Of a stretch of DNA of 5,784 nucleotides, positions 1 to 5,784 are shown piece by piece. Within the stretch, counting starts at the first letter, position 1. Each line of letters starts with the position of its first letter. Under the pieces are notes generated by a model. The model was not told the DNA's origin and ran no database searches. It was given only the letters and a program-made list of their open reading frames with translations. Origin of the DNA: an uncultured Flavihumibacter sp. (GTDB lineage Bacteria; Bacteroidota; Bacteroidia; Chitinophagales; Chitinophagaceae); NCBI GenBank assembly GCA_946481605.1, contig CAMLPA010000234.1:1-5784 (forward strand). Reading direction: 5' to 3'. Made by a program: the position numbers and the translations under genes.

Positions 1-575
1 ATGCGCAGGAGTTGGCTGAAAAATATGGCCGGATGCCCGTCAGGAATAAACTGATCGATATTGTAGGAAAGAATGCCACAGCGATGGGGGCTAAGGGAGA
101 CCGCACCGGTTTTGAAGCGTTGGTGTTGGCTGCGAAGCCCGTTTTTACTGAAAAGGAATGGCGGCGTTTCCATAAGATCTTCATGGAAAACTATTTTAAA
201 GCGGGCCAGGATATGAAAGGGCTGGCGGAGTTTATTGTTTCCAGTGGCCACTACGATTGGGAGGACAAGGTTACAGCAGTGGCGCAACTCAGTAACAGTA
301 AACTTTCTGCTGAGAAATGGTCGCCGTTTCTCCAGGTACTTGCAGATAAGGAAATTCCCGCATTTGAAAAAGCCTATACAAAAGCCTTTGTTTTTTATAA
401 GCTGGATGATAAATCCGGTGCATTGTCGGCCATAAAAGAAGCAGTTTCCGCGCCGGGTGGTAAACCGCATGAGGTGGAAAACGCGAAAAAGTTCATGGAC
501 TGGCTGGCGGCAGGCGCATCCACAGTGTTTACACCGGTTCCCGTTTACCGGAATAAGCCGTTGCTGAGCGAATAA
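1..575 (+). CDS. C-terminal part of an unrecognised, largely helical protein (5' end outside window)
   Basis: The reading frame is open from the left edge (first whole codon at position 3) to a TAA at 573-575, so about 190 residues of the C-terminus are visible and the true start lies upstream. A TTG at 12-14 could be read as a start, but the open frame before it argues for truncation by the window. The visible part is rich in Lys, Glu and Ala, appears mostly alpha-helical, and has no membrane segment. Two stretches, one around DWEDKVTAVAQL and one around KSGALSAIKEAV near the end, resemble the amphipathic helix pairs of TPR-like folds, but no clear repeat can be drawn. I see no catalytic motif and do not recognise the family. 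It could be the helical C-terminal region of a larger multidomain protein, which would fit the absence of any N-terminal signature, but this is speculation. Transcription probably ends at the hairpin at 705-741. Confidence 0.75.
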   Translation, partial: AQELAEKYGRMPVRNKLIDIVGKNATAMGAKGDRTGFEALVLAAKPVFTEKEWRRFHKIFMENYFKAGQDMKGLAEFIVSSGHYDWEDKVTAVAQLSNSKLSAEKWSPFLQVLADKEIPAFEKAYTKAFVFYKLDDKSGALSAIKEAVSAPGGKPHEVENAKKFMDWLAAGASTVFTPVPVYRNKPLLSE

Positions 576-704
576 AGTGCCCGGGAGGGCTGGAAAACGG
601 AACATGGTGGGTACCCGGTGCCACCGACGTTGTTTTCTCCGGCGGGTAACCGTGTTTTTCTCCCGTCAACCTGGTGCTTTTCCCTGGCGTAAAAAGTTGT
701 TTTT

Positions 705-741
705 CCCCACTATTGGCATTCCAATGGTGGGGATTTCTTTT
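705..741 (+). terminator. Rho-independent terminator between the upstream gene and thyA
   Basis: CCCCACTATTGG (705-716) pairs with CCAATGGTGGGG (721-732) around the four-base loop CATT. This gives a 12-bp stem with a single T·G wobble, followed directly by the T-rich run TTTCTTTT (734-741). An A-tract (691-695) and a T-tract (700-704) precede the stem. The + strand has the better U-run, so it should end the transcript of the gene that stops at 575, leaving a 3' untranslated region of about 130 nt. It sits only 34 nt before the thyA ATG and would insulate thyA from read-through. The rest of the 576-775 spacer holds only weak palindromes, such as GGGTACCC at 609-616, and no gene. Confidence 0.75.
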
Positions 742-763
742 AAGCGAATTCTTCTCATCTCTC

Positions 764-771
764 TATATTTG
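764..771 (+). promoter_or_regulatory. Putative Bacteroidota -7 promoter element of thyA (TATATTTG)
   Basis: TATATTTG matches the Bacteroidota housekeeping -7 consensus TAnnTTTG at all six fixed positions. It lies just downstream of the terminator and ends 4 nt before the thyA ATG at 776. A -33 TTTG-like box would be expected near 738-743. Only the T-run TTTTA is there, so that half is poor. With normal spacing, transcription would begin at or within a few bases of the ATG, giving a leaderless or nearly leaderless mRNA. No Shine-Dalgarno sequence is present. Confidence 0.5.
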
Positions 772-775
772 CACC

Positions 776-1588
776 ATGCAGCAATACCTTCAGCTCGTCC
801 AACATATCCTCGATCACGGAGCGGAAAAGTCAGACAGAACCGGTACCGGGACACTGAGTTGTTTCGGTTACCAGATGCGCTTCGATTTATCCGAAGGCTT
901 TCCCCTGGTGACCACCAAAAAACTTCACCTGAAAAGCATCATCCACGAACTGCTCTGGTTCCTGAAAGGAGCCACCAATATCGCCTACCTCAAGGAACAT
1001 GGGGTGAGCATCTGGGATGAATGGGCCAATGCCGAAGGTGACCTGGGGCCCGTGTATGGAAAGCAATGGAGAAGCTGGACCGGCGCGGATGGCAAAACAT
1101 TCGACCAGATAAAGGATGTGTTGCACCAAATCAAAAACAATCCCGACTCCCGGAGGATGATCGTTTCTGCCTGGAATGTGGCGGAGTTGCCGGAAATGGC
1201 GCTGATGCCCTGCCACGCGCTTTTCCAGTTTTATGTGGCCCCCGGAAAAAACGGAGGGAAACCGAAACTAAGCTGCCAGTTGTACCAGCGCAGCGCGGAT
1301 GTGTTCCTCGGCGTTCCTTTTAATATTGCCTCGTACGCCTTGCTCACCCTCATGATGGCGCAGGTTTGTGACATGGAACCCGGCGATTTTGTACACAGCT
1401 TCGGGGATGTGCACCTGTACAGCAACCACCTGGAGCAGGCTAAACTGCAATTGAGCCGCACCCCGCATGTATTACCGCAAATGAAACTGAATCCGGAAGT
1501 GAAGGACCTGTTCAGCTTCCGGTTCGAAGATTTTACCCTCGAAAATTACCATCCACATCCCGCAATTAAAGCGCCGGTGGCCGTTTAA
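776..1588 (+). CDS. thyA: Thymidylate synthase
   Basis: Cytoplasmic ThyA converts dUMP and 5,10-methylene-tetrahydrofolate to dTMP and dihydrofolate, the only de novo route to dTMP in organisms without ThyX. The 270-residue product aligns almost end to end with E. coli ThyA (264 residues). DRTGTG near residues 20-25 carries the phosphate-binding Arg21. The nucleophile is Cys146 in [11 protein letters not shown] (codon 1211-1213). [12 protein letters not shown] carries Arg172 and Asp175, equivalent to E. coli Arg166 and Asp169. HLYSNH near 213-218 holds the dUMP-contacting His and Tyr, and the protein ends in the typical IKAPVAV. The extra six residues are a Lys/Gly-rich loop (about 156-164) after the Cys146 strand. 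The frame is open back to an ATG at 674, but family alignment fixes the start at 776 ([12 protein letters not shown]), and the upstream extension would run through the terminator and promoter. It is the first gene of a probable thyA-folA-methyltransferase operon. Confidence 0.97.
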   Translation: MQQYLQLVQHILDHGAEKSDRTGTGTLSCFGYQMRFDLSEGFPLVTTKKLHLKSIIHELLWFLKGATNIAYLKEHGVSIWDEWANAEGDLGPVYGKQWRSWTGADGKTFDQIKDVLHQIKNNPDSRRMIVSAWNVAELPEMALMPCHALFQFYVAPGKNGGKPKLSCQLYQRSADVFLGVPFNIASYALLTLMMAQVCDMEPGDFVHSFGDVHLYSNHLEQAKLQLSRTPHVLPQMKLNPEVKDLFSFRFEDFTLENYHPHPAIKAPVAV

Positions 1589-1594
1589 TATTAT

Positions 1595-1598
1595 GGAG
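1595..1598 (+). promoter_or_regulatory. Shine-Dalgarno-like GGAG that favours the 1608 start of folA
   Basis: GGAG lies 9 nt before the in-frame ATG at 1608 and inside the first codons of the alternative ATG at 1593. It therefore supports 1608, although Bacteroidota rely little on such sites. Confidence 0.35.
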
Positions 1599-1607
1599 AA
1601 ACATGGA

Positions 1608-2099
1608 ATGCGCGTATCGTTGGTAGTGGCCGCCGCAGAAAACAATGCCATTGGCCGCAACAATGAACTGATCTGGAAGCTGTCAGCCGATCTGAAGTTC
1701 TTCAAACACCTTACCTGGGCCATGCCCGTAGTAATGGGTAGAAAAACCTTCGATTCGATGGGAAAGCCTCTGAACGGGCGTATCAATATCGTGATTACCC
1801 GGCAGCAGGACTGGTCTGCTGAAGGTGTTCAGGTGGCATCTTCGCTGGAAGAAGCGCTGGCGCTGGCCGCGGATGCTGATTGTAAAGAGGTATTCATTAT
1901 CGGAGGCGCTGAAATTTACAGGCAGTCGCTTCCGTTTGCCGACAGGGTTTACCTCACCCGCGTACATGTTGCACCCGAAGCAGATGCTTTTTTTCCGGCA
2001 CTTTCTTCAGAAGAATGGAAAATGGTGGCGGACGACCCCAGAAAAGCCGACACAAAAAACGAATACGATTTCAGTTTTCAAACCTGGGATAGAACCTGA
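1608..2099 (+). CDS. folA: Dihydrofolate reductase
   Basis: FolA reduces dihydrofolate to tetrahydrofolate with NADPH, recycling the dihydrofolate made by ThyA; it is the target of trimethoprim. The 163-residue product has the full single-domain DHFR pattern: VSLVVAAAENNAIG at the N-terminus, WKLSADLKFFK with the active-site acid Asp28 (E. coli Asp27), VVMGRKTFDSMGKPL with the NADPH-binding Gly-Arg-Lys-Thr (44-47), the Gly99-Gly100 pair in FIIGGAEIY, and VYLTRV with the conserved Thr117. Two prolines of E. coli DHFR around the active-site helix (Pro21, Pro25) are Ile22 and Ser26 here, and LPGR is LNGR. An in-frame ATG at 1593, 4 nt after the thyA stop, would add five residues (MEKHG). I prefer 1608 because it matches the usual family N-terminus and has GGAG 9 nt upstream. 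It is almost certainly co-transcribed with thyA. The next gene starts 4 nt after its stop. Confidence 0.95.
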   Translation: MRVSLVVAAAENNAIGRNNELIWKLSADLKFFKHLTWAMPVVMGRKTFDSMGKPLNGRINIVITRQQDWSAEGVQVASSLEEALALAADADCKEVFIIGGAEIYRQSLPFADRVYLTRVHVAPEADAFFPALSSEEWKMVADDPRKADTKNEYDFSFQTWDRT

Positions 2100-2103
2100 T
2101 CGC

Positions 2104-2901
2104 ATGTATTCTGCCCCCGCACTCGCAAAAAAGTATATTCAATATTACCTCACCGCTTCAAATGGGAAGGGACATGGTATTCATTCACCTTTCGTCTACG
2201 ATTTCGTGACCAATGTGCTGAACGATAAGCGTCACTATTATGCGTATACGCAGGTAGAACAATTGAGAGAAGCACTGAAATCCGACCAGGAAGCACTTGA
2301 GATTGTAGACATGGGCGCCGGAAGTGTTTCAGGAAATACCACCCGCCGAACCGTGGCGTCTATTGTCAGGAACGCGGCCAAGTCGCGGAAACTGGCGCAA
2401 TTGCTGTTCCGGGTGGCCAATCATTACGGTGCCGACAGAATGCTGGAACTGGGCACATCCCTGGGTATCACCACTTCATACCTGTCGCTGGCGCGTTTAG
2501 GGGGCACCGTTACTACTATTGAAGGGGCTCCGGCTATTGCAGCAGCGGCTGCAAGAAGTTTTCAGTCGTTGGGATTGCGTAATGTGGCCCAGCTTACCGG
2601 CAATTTTGATGAAGTACTTCCTGCGATTCTTCCCGCCCCGGAAACTTACGATCTTGTTTATATTGATGGTAACCACAGGAAGGAACCTACGTTGCGCTAC
2701 TTCGAACAATTGCTGCCGAATATGTCCGGGCATTCCGTGATGATATTTGATGATATCCATTGGAGTCGGGAAATGGAAGCGGCCTGGGAAGAGATCAAAC
2801 AACATCCTGCGGTAATGCTGAGCATTGATCTTTTCTTCCTCGGTTTTGTATTTTTCCGGCCTGAGTTCCTGGTGAAACAACACTTTACCATCCGGTTCTG
2901 A
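2104..2901 (+). CDS. Class I SAM-dependent methyltransferase, O-methyltransferase-like, substrate unknown
   Basis: This 265-residue protein carries a Rossmann-fold methyltransferase domain in its second half. Motif I is MLELGTSLGITT (113-124), the SAM-binding glycine loop. The acidic end of the next strand is TTIEG (137-141). YDLVYIDGNH (182-191) and MIFDDIHWS (213-221) follow, resembling the acidic strand ends of catechol O-methyltransferase-like enzymes (Methyltransf_24 type), in which such aspartates can bind a metal. The N-terminal 100 residues are helical and include GKGHGIHSPFVYDFV (21-35), which I recall as common in Bacteroidota homologues. There is no signal peptide or membrane segment, so it should act in the cytoplasm. 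The ATG at 2104 lies 4 nt after the folA stop. The frame is open back to 1825, but that stretch overlaps folA in another frame and shows no family similarity. The operon context suggests constitutive housekeeping expression. The substrate cannot be read from the sequence, and a folate-related role is only a guess by proximity. Confidence 0.85.
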   Translation: MYSAPALAKKYIQYYLTASNGKGHGIHSPFVYDFVTNVLNDKRHYYAYTQVEQLREALKSDQEALEIVDMGAGSVSGNTTRRTVASIVRNAAKSRKLAQLLFRVANHYGADRMLELGTSLGITTSYLSLARLGGTVTTIEGAPAIAAAAARSFQSLGLRNVAQLTGNFDEVLPAILPAPETYDLVYIDGNHRKEPTLRYFEQLLPNMSGHSVMIFDDIHWSREMEAAWEEIKQHPAVMLSIDLFFLGFVFFRPEFLVKQHFTIRF

Positions 2902-2914
2902 TCTTTCAATTTTC

Positions 2915-2930
2915 TTCCTGAAATCAGGAA
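2915..2930. repeat. Small inverted repeat after the methyltransferase gene
   Basis: TTCCTGA (2915-2921) and TCAGGAA (2924-2930) are perfect inverted arms separated by AA. A folded RNA would have about six pairs with a four-base loop. No T-run follows on either strand, so a terminator is not supported; it could be a weak 3' end or processing hairpin, or an operator. Confidence 0.3.
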
Positions 2931-2971
2931 CACGAATCCATAAAAAGATGTAACTTCTATCCTGAACCGAA

Positions 2972-2986
2972 GCCGGAGTACCCGGC
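2972..2986 (+). promoter_or_regulatory. Short GC hairpin directly before the pntAA ribosome-binding region
   Basis: GCCGG (2972-2976) can pair with CCGGC (2982-2986) around AGTAC. AGGA follows at once (2987-2990), 11 nt before the pntAA ATG. The hairpin would sit beside the ribosome-binding region and could tune its accessibility. A five-base stem in a 50%-GC genome can arise by chance. Confidence 0.2.
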
Positions 2987-3001
2987 AGGAAATAATCAAC
3001 T

Positions 3002-4132
3002 ATGGCGGGGATGAAAATTGGTATCCTGAAGGAAAACGAAGGGGAAAAAAGAGTGTCTATGCTGCCCGAAGCGGTAAAACAACTCATCACTGGTGGCGCG
3101 GAAGTGCTGGTGGAAGAAAATGCTGGCCTTGCGGCGGCGGCTCCCGATGAGGGATATGCGCAGGTTGGCGCTGTTGTGATCAATCGGCAAACTTTGTTGG
3201 AAGAAGCTGATTTGTTATTATCTATTCACCTGCCCAACGATCTTTCAAATATTCCAGCCGGGAAATGGCTTTGCGGAACTTTTCAGCCTCTGTTCCGCTT
3301 TGAGGCCATGCAACAACTTGCGGAGAAAAACAGTATTGTTTTCAGTATGGACATGTTGCCGCGCACCACGCGTGCCCAAAGTATGGACGTGCTCAGTTCC
3401 CAGGCCAATATAGCCGGCTACAAAGCCGTATTGCTGGCGGCGCATTTGTATCCCCGCTATTTCCCCATGCTCATGACCGCCGCAGGATCCGTTCCACCCG
3501 CGAAAATGCTGATACTCGGCGCAGGCGTGGCCGGATTGCAGGCCATTGCTACGGGCCGCAGATTGGGAGCGGTGGTGGAAGTGTTTGATACAAGGCCCGC
3601 CGTGAAAGAAGAAGTGATGAGCCTCGGCGCGAAATTCGTGGAAGTAGAAGGAGCAGCGGATGCGTCTTCGGCAGGTGGTTACGCTGTGGAGCAGTCAGAA
3701 GATTTTAAAAGAAGACAACAGGAACGCATTGCGGAAAGCATCCGCAAAGCAGATGTGGTGATTACCACCGCGCAGATACCTGGAAAAGCTGCCCCACTCC
3801 TCGTAACTGATGAAATGCTCCGTTCTATGCGACCAGGTTCCGTAATCATTGATCTGGCCGCCGCAACAGGAGGCAATACAGCCCAGACAAAAAACAATGA
3901 AACGGTTGTGATGGATGGTGTTACTATCGCGGGTTATTCCAATCTCGCGGGAGAAATGCCTTTTGATGCCAGCAGGTTGTACGGTAAAAACCTGCTTAAT
4001 TTCTTTGCGCTTTTTAAAAAAGAAAACAGCAAATGGGAAGCACCTTTTGAAGATGAACTGATCAAAGGAACCTGTATCACGCTGAATGGAGCGGTGATAC
4101 ATGAAAGAATACAATCATTGTTGACCAAATAA
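3002..4132 (+). CDS. pntAA: Proton-translocating NAD(P) transhydrogenase, subunit alpha 1 (NAD(H)-binding domain I)
   Basis: This peripheral subunit holds NAD(H) and passes hydride to NADP in PntB, coupled to proton entry. The 376-residue product covers only domain I of E. coli PntA, as in the Rhodospirillum rubrum three-gene form. It opens with MKIGILKENEGEKRVSMLPEAV, the alanine dehydrogenase/PNT N-terminal domain. PRTTRAQSMDVLSS (120-133) contains Arg121, Gln126, Asp129 and Ser132, matching the R. rubrum residues Arg127, Gln132, Asp135 and Ser138. The Rossmann loop is GAGVAG (173-178), with the ribose-binding Asp196 in FDTRP. AGGYAVE (224-230) matches the mobile loop with its tyrosine (Tyr227). 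GSVIIDLAAATGGN and GYSNLAGEMP complete the fold. No membrane segment is present. The start at 3002 has AGGA 11 nt upstream; the ATG at 3011 (Met4) is a possible alternative. Eight bases separate it from pntAB. No clear promoter is seen in the 100-nt spacer before it. Confidence 0.95.
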   Translation: MAGMKIGILKENEGEKRVSMLPEAVKQLITGGAEVLVEENAGLAAAAPDEGYAQVGAVVINRQTLLEEADLLLSIHLPNDLSNIPAGKWLCGTFQPLFRFEAMQQLAEKNSIVFSMDMLPRTTRAQSMDVLSSQANIAGYKAVLLAAHLYPRYFPMLMTAAGSVPPAKMLILGAGVAGLQAIATGRRLGAVVEVFDTRPAVKEEVMSLGAKFVEVEGAADASSAGGYAVEQSEDFKRRQQERIAESIRKADVVITTAQIPGKAAPLLVTDEMLRSMRPGSVIIDLAAATGGNTAQTKNNETVVMDGVTIAGYSNLAGEMPFDASRLYGKNLLNFFALFKKENSKWEAPFEDELIKGTCITLNGAVIHERIQSLLTK

Positions 4133-4140
4133 TACAAGCC

Positions 4141-4455
4141 ATGTCGAATTTCCTGAACTGGATGGTGATTTACCAGGAACTGATTTATATCGTAATACTC
4201 ATGATTTTCCTGGGCATAGAAGTGATCGGTCGGGTGCCGTCGGTACTGCACACACCGTTAATGAGCGGGGCGAATGCCATACATGGCGTAGTGATCATCG
4301 GCGCCATTATCGTGATGGGAAAGGCAGCCCCTGATAATTACGCTGCGCTGATACTTGGTTTCCTGGCCGTGATACTCGGAACGGTGAACGTGGTGGGCGG
4401 TTTCGTGGTAACGGACCGCATGCTGGAAATGTTCCGGAAAAAGAAACAATCCTGA
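4141..4455 (+). CDS. pntAB: NAD(P) transhydrogenase, subunit alpha 2 (membrane domain II, three helices)
   Basis: This 104-residue integral membrane protein corresponds to the C-terminal membrane part of E. coli PntA. Three helices can be drawn at about 13-30, 46-62 and 69-90. E. coli alpha has four, so the first is absent, as in other split transhydrogenases. The family signature between the first two helices is VLHTPLMSGANAIHGVV (35-51), and the end GGFVVTDRMLEMFRKKK matches E. coli GGFTVTQRMLKMFRKN. Together with the PntB helices it forms the proton channel. The notable residue is His48 (codon 4282-4284), in NAIHG where E. coli has NAISG. It probably supplies the channel histidine missing from PntB (see pntB). 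It lies 8 nt after pntAA and 28 nt before pntB, so all three should share one transcript and be made together. There is no signal peptide beyond the first helix, which starts almost at the N-terminus. Confidence 0.95.
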   Translation: MSNFLNWMVIYQELIYIVILMIFLGIEVIGRVPSVLHTPLMSGANAIHGVVIIGAIIVMGKAAPDNYAALILGFLAVILGTVNVVGGFVVTDRMLEMFRKKKQS

Positions 4456-4483
4456 ATCAAATAGCAAGGACAAAAACAATATT

Positions 4484-5784
4484 ATGGGAAACTCAATGCT
4501 GATGCTGGCTTATCTCCTTGCTTCCATCAGTTTCATCGTGGGATTGAAAATGCTTTCTCACCCTGAAACTGCCAAAAAGGGCAACCTGATTGCAGGAGCA
4601 GGCATGTTAATCGCAATACTGGCGACGATCTTTTTGTACGAAGAAGAGGGGCAAACACTCGGCAATTATGGCTGGATATTTTCTGGTTTGCTGATCGGTT
4701 CCGTAATTGGGTGGATGGCCGCCAAAAAAGTGCAGATGACTGCAATGCCTGAAATGGTGAGTCTTTTTAACGGTATGGGCGGGGCTTGCGCGGCGTTGAT
4801 TTCACTGGTAGAATTCGCGCACCTCCAGGATATGGTAAATATTACGGGAGCATCGATCCAGGTTTCGGGGGCGCTTGATGTGCTGCCCGACGAATGGAGA
4901 GATGTATTGTACAGTAATAAGATTACGCCCGTTTCGCTGTGGATCATCGTTGCGGGTCTGGTGATCGGCTCTGTATCTTTTGCCGGAAGTATGATTGCAT
5001 GGGGGAAATTGCGCGGTAAAATAAAAGATGTTCGTTTCAAAGGGCAGCAGGCGCTGAGTTTGCTGATGCTGGGCGTAATGGTGCTGATGGCCGTTTTGTT
5101 GTGGTGGAACGCATCCATTATTGGTGCCGATAGTGAATCGGACTTGCTGACTAATGCTGCGTTGTTTTACGGATTATTCGCCGTAGCATTGTTGTATGGC
5201 GTATTCTTCGTGTTACCAATCGGCGGTGCGGATATGCCTGTCGTGATTTCTCTGCTGAACTCTTTCACCGGTGTTGCCGCAGCTTGCGGCGGATTTTTGT
5301 ATGAGAACAAAGCCATGCTTACCGGAGGTATTCTCGTGGGCGCGGCAGGAACATTGCTCACCATATTGATGTGCAGGGCAATGAACCGTTCCCTCAAAAA
5401 TGTATTGCTGGGTTCATTTGGCGCCACCGGTACGACGGCAGCACAAACGAGTGAACAGGGAAATTACAAAGAGGTGTCATTGAATGATGCCGCCATGATG
5501 ATGAATTATGCTGAACGCGTAATGATTGTTCCGGGCTATGGACTGGCGGTTGCGCAGGCGCAACATGCCTGTCATGAACTGGAGAAGTTATTGTCTGCGA
5601 GGGGAGTGGAAGTCGGTTATGCCATTCACCCTGTTGCGGGGCGGATGCCCGGGCACATGAATGTGTTGCTGGCCGAAGCAGATGTTCCCTACGAAAAATT
5701 GCTTGAAATGGAAGCGGCCAACGAATTGTTTCCCCGCACTGATGTGGTGCTTGTACTCGGCGCCAACGATGTGGTGAATCCCGC
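4484..5784 (+). CDS. pntB: NAD(P) transhydrogenase subunit beta (membrane domain II plus NADP(H)-binding domain III), 3' end outside window
   Basis: PntB carries most of the proton channel and binds NADP(H). The frame is open from ATG 4484 to the right edge: 433 residues are visible and roughly 50 C-terminal ones are missing, judged by E. coli PntB (462). About nine hydrophobic helices can be drawn (4-21, 34-51, 61-80, 92-111, 148-170, 189-209, 222-244, 250-272, 278-297). Asp250 and Asn259 in GGADMPVVISLLNS match the channel residues Asp213 and Asn222 of E. coli. Domain III begins near 330, with PGYGLAVAQAQ (350-360), HPVAGRMPGHMNVLLAEA (382-399) and GANDVVNP (426-433) as NADP(H)-binding motifs. 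Two points stand out. E. coli His91 is Asn96 here (FNGMGG, codon 4769-4771). Between this residue and Asp250 the protein is about 32 residues longer than E. coli, mostly in the loop at 110-148 and near 211-222. AAGGA (4466-4470) lies 13 nt before the start, a weak ribosome-binding site. Confidence 0.95.
   Translation, partial: MGNSMLMLAYLLASISFIVGLKMLSHPETAKKGNLIAGAGMLIAILATIFLYEEEGQTLGNYGWIFSGLLIGSVIGWMAAKKVQMTAMPEMVSLFNGMGGACAALISLVEFAHLQDMVNITGASIQVSGALDVLPDEWRDVLYSNKITPVSLWIIVAGLVIGSVSFAGSMIAWGKLRGKIKDVRFKGQQALSLLMLGVMVLMAVLLWWNASIIGADSESDLLTNAALFYGLFAVALLYGVFFVLPIGGADMPVVISLLNSFTGVAAACGGFLYENKAMLTGGILVGAAGTLLTILMCRAMNRSLKNVLLGSFGATGTTAAQTSEQGNYKEVSLNDAAMMMNYAERVMIVPGYGLAVAQAQHACHELEKLLSARGVEVGYAIHPVAGRMPGHMNVLLAEADVPYEKLLEMEAANELFPRTDVVLVLGANDVVNP

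Noticed and set aside
674..775. N-terminal extension of thyA to the ATG at 674
   Set aside because: The extra 34 residues would be encoded by the terminator hairpin and promoter, and ThyA proteins begin at the residue aligned with the ATG at 776.
577..1020. A 147-codon open frame on the + strand after the first gene
   Set aside because: Its second half overlaps thyA in another frame, the product is Arg/Pro-rich with no family resemblance, and it runs through the terminator and promoter.
1825..2103. N-terminal extension of the methyltransferase into folA
   Set aside because: The stretch is the out-of-frame shadow of folA; the ATG at 2104 gives a normal operon gap and a sensible N-terminus.
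2951..2958. TAACTTCT as a possible -7 promoter element for pntAA
   Set aside because: It misses two bases of the TAnnTTTG consensus and has no TTTG box at the right distance upstream.
2958..3030. Direct repeat TATCCTGAA at 2958-2966 and 3022-3030
   Set aside because: The second copy encodes conserved pntAA residues; a nine-base repeat at this distance is within chance and has no third full copy.
2497..3183. A 228-codon minus-strand open frame crossing the spacer before pntAA
   Set aside because: It is antisense to two well-supported genes, low in complexity and without any recognisable domain.
4666..5118. A 150-codon minus-strand open frame inside pntB
   Set aside because: It is antisense to conserved transhydrogenase helices, with a Ser/Thr/Pro/Ile-rich composition typical of shadow frames.
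1..5784. An undescribed defence, mobile or biosynthetic system
   Set aside because: Every gene except the truncated first one belongs to a well-known housekeeping family, and there are no integrases, transposases, repeats arrays or toxin-like small genes.

Overview
This window looks like an ordinary chromosomal segment of a Bacteroidota bacterium, most likely from the Chitinophagaceae/Sphingobacteriia side. The assignment is an inference from three things: the character of the proteins, the near absence of Shine-Dalgarno sites, and a TAnnTTTG-type -7 promoter element in front of thyA. All credible genes lie on the + strand and base composition looks even throughout. I see no insertion sequence, CRISPR array, tRNA, rRNA or phage gene.

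Layout. (1) Positions 1-575 hold the 3' end of a gene cut by the window edge; its product is a helical protein I do not recognise. (2) Positions 576-775 are a 200-nt spacer. It has no gene, but contains a strong intrinsic terminator hairpin (705-741) and a putative thyA promoter (764-771) placed so close to the ATG that the mRNA may be leaderless. (3) Positions 776-2901 hold three tightly packed genes: thyA (thymidylate synthase), folA (dihydrofolate reductase) and a class I SAM-dependent methyltransferase of unknown substrate. The gaps are 4-19 nt, so they probably form one operon. (4) Positions 2902-3001 are a 100-nt spacer with two small hairpins and no convincing promoter or terminator. 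(5) Positions 3002-5784 hold the proton-translocating NAD(P) transhydrogenase in the three-gene form: pntAA (NAD(H)-binding domain I), pntAB (three membrane helices of domain II) and pntB (nine membrane helices plus NADP(H)-binding domain III). The pntB gene runs off the right edge.

How the genes work together. ThyA makes dTMP and oxidises methylene-tetrahydrofolate to dihydrofolate. FolA reduces dihydrofolate back to tetrahydrofolate using NADPH. The transhydrogenase uses the proton gradient to make NADPH from NADH. The metabolic link is real biochemistry, but joint regulation of the two gene groups is not shown.

The most informative observation is in the transhydrogenase membrane domain. 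The histidine that E. coli carries in PntB (His91) is an asparagine here, while a histidine appears in the PntAB helix at a place where E. coli has serine. This is the relocated-histidine form of the proton channel, as I recall it from Thermus. I found no evidence of an undescribed multi-gene system.
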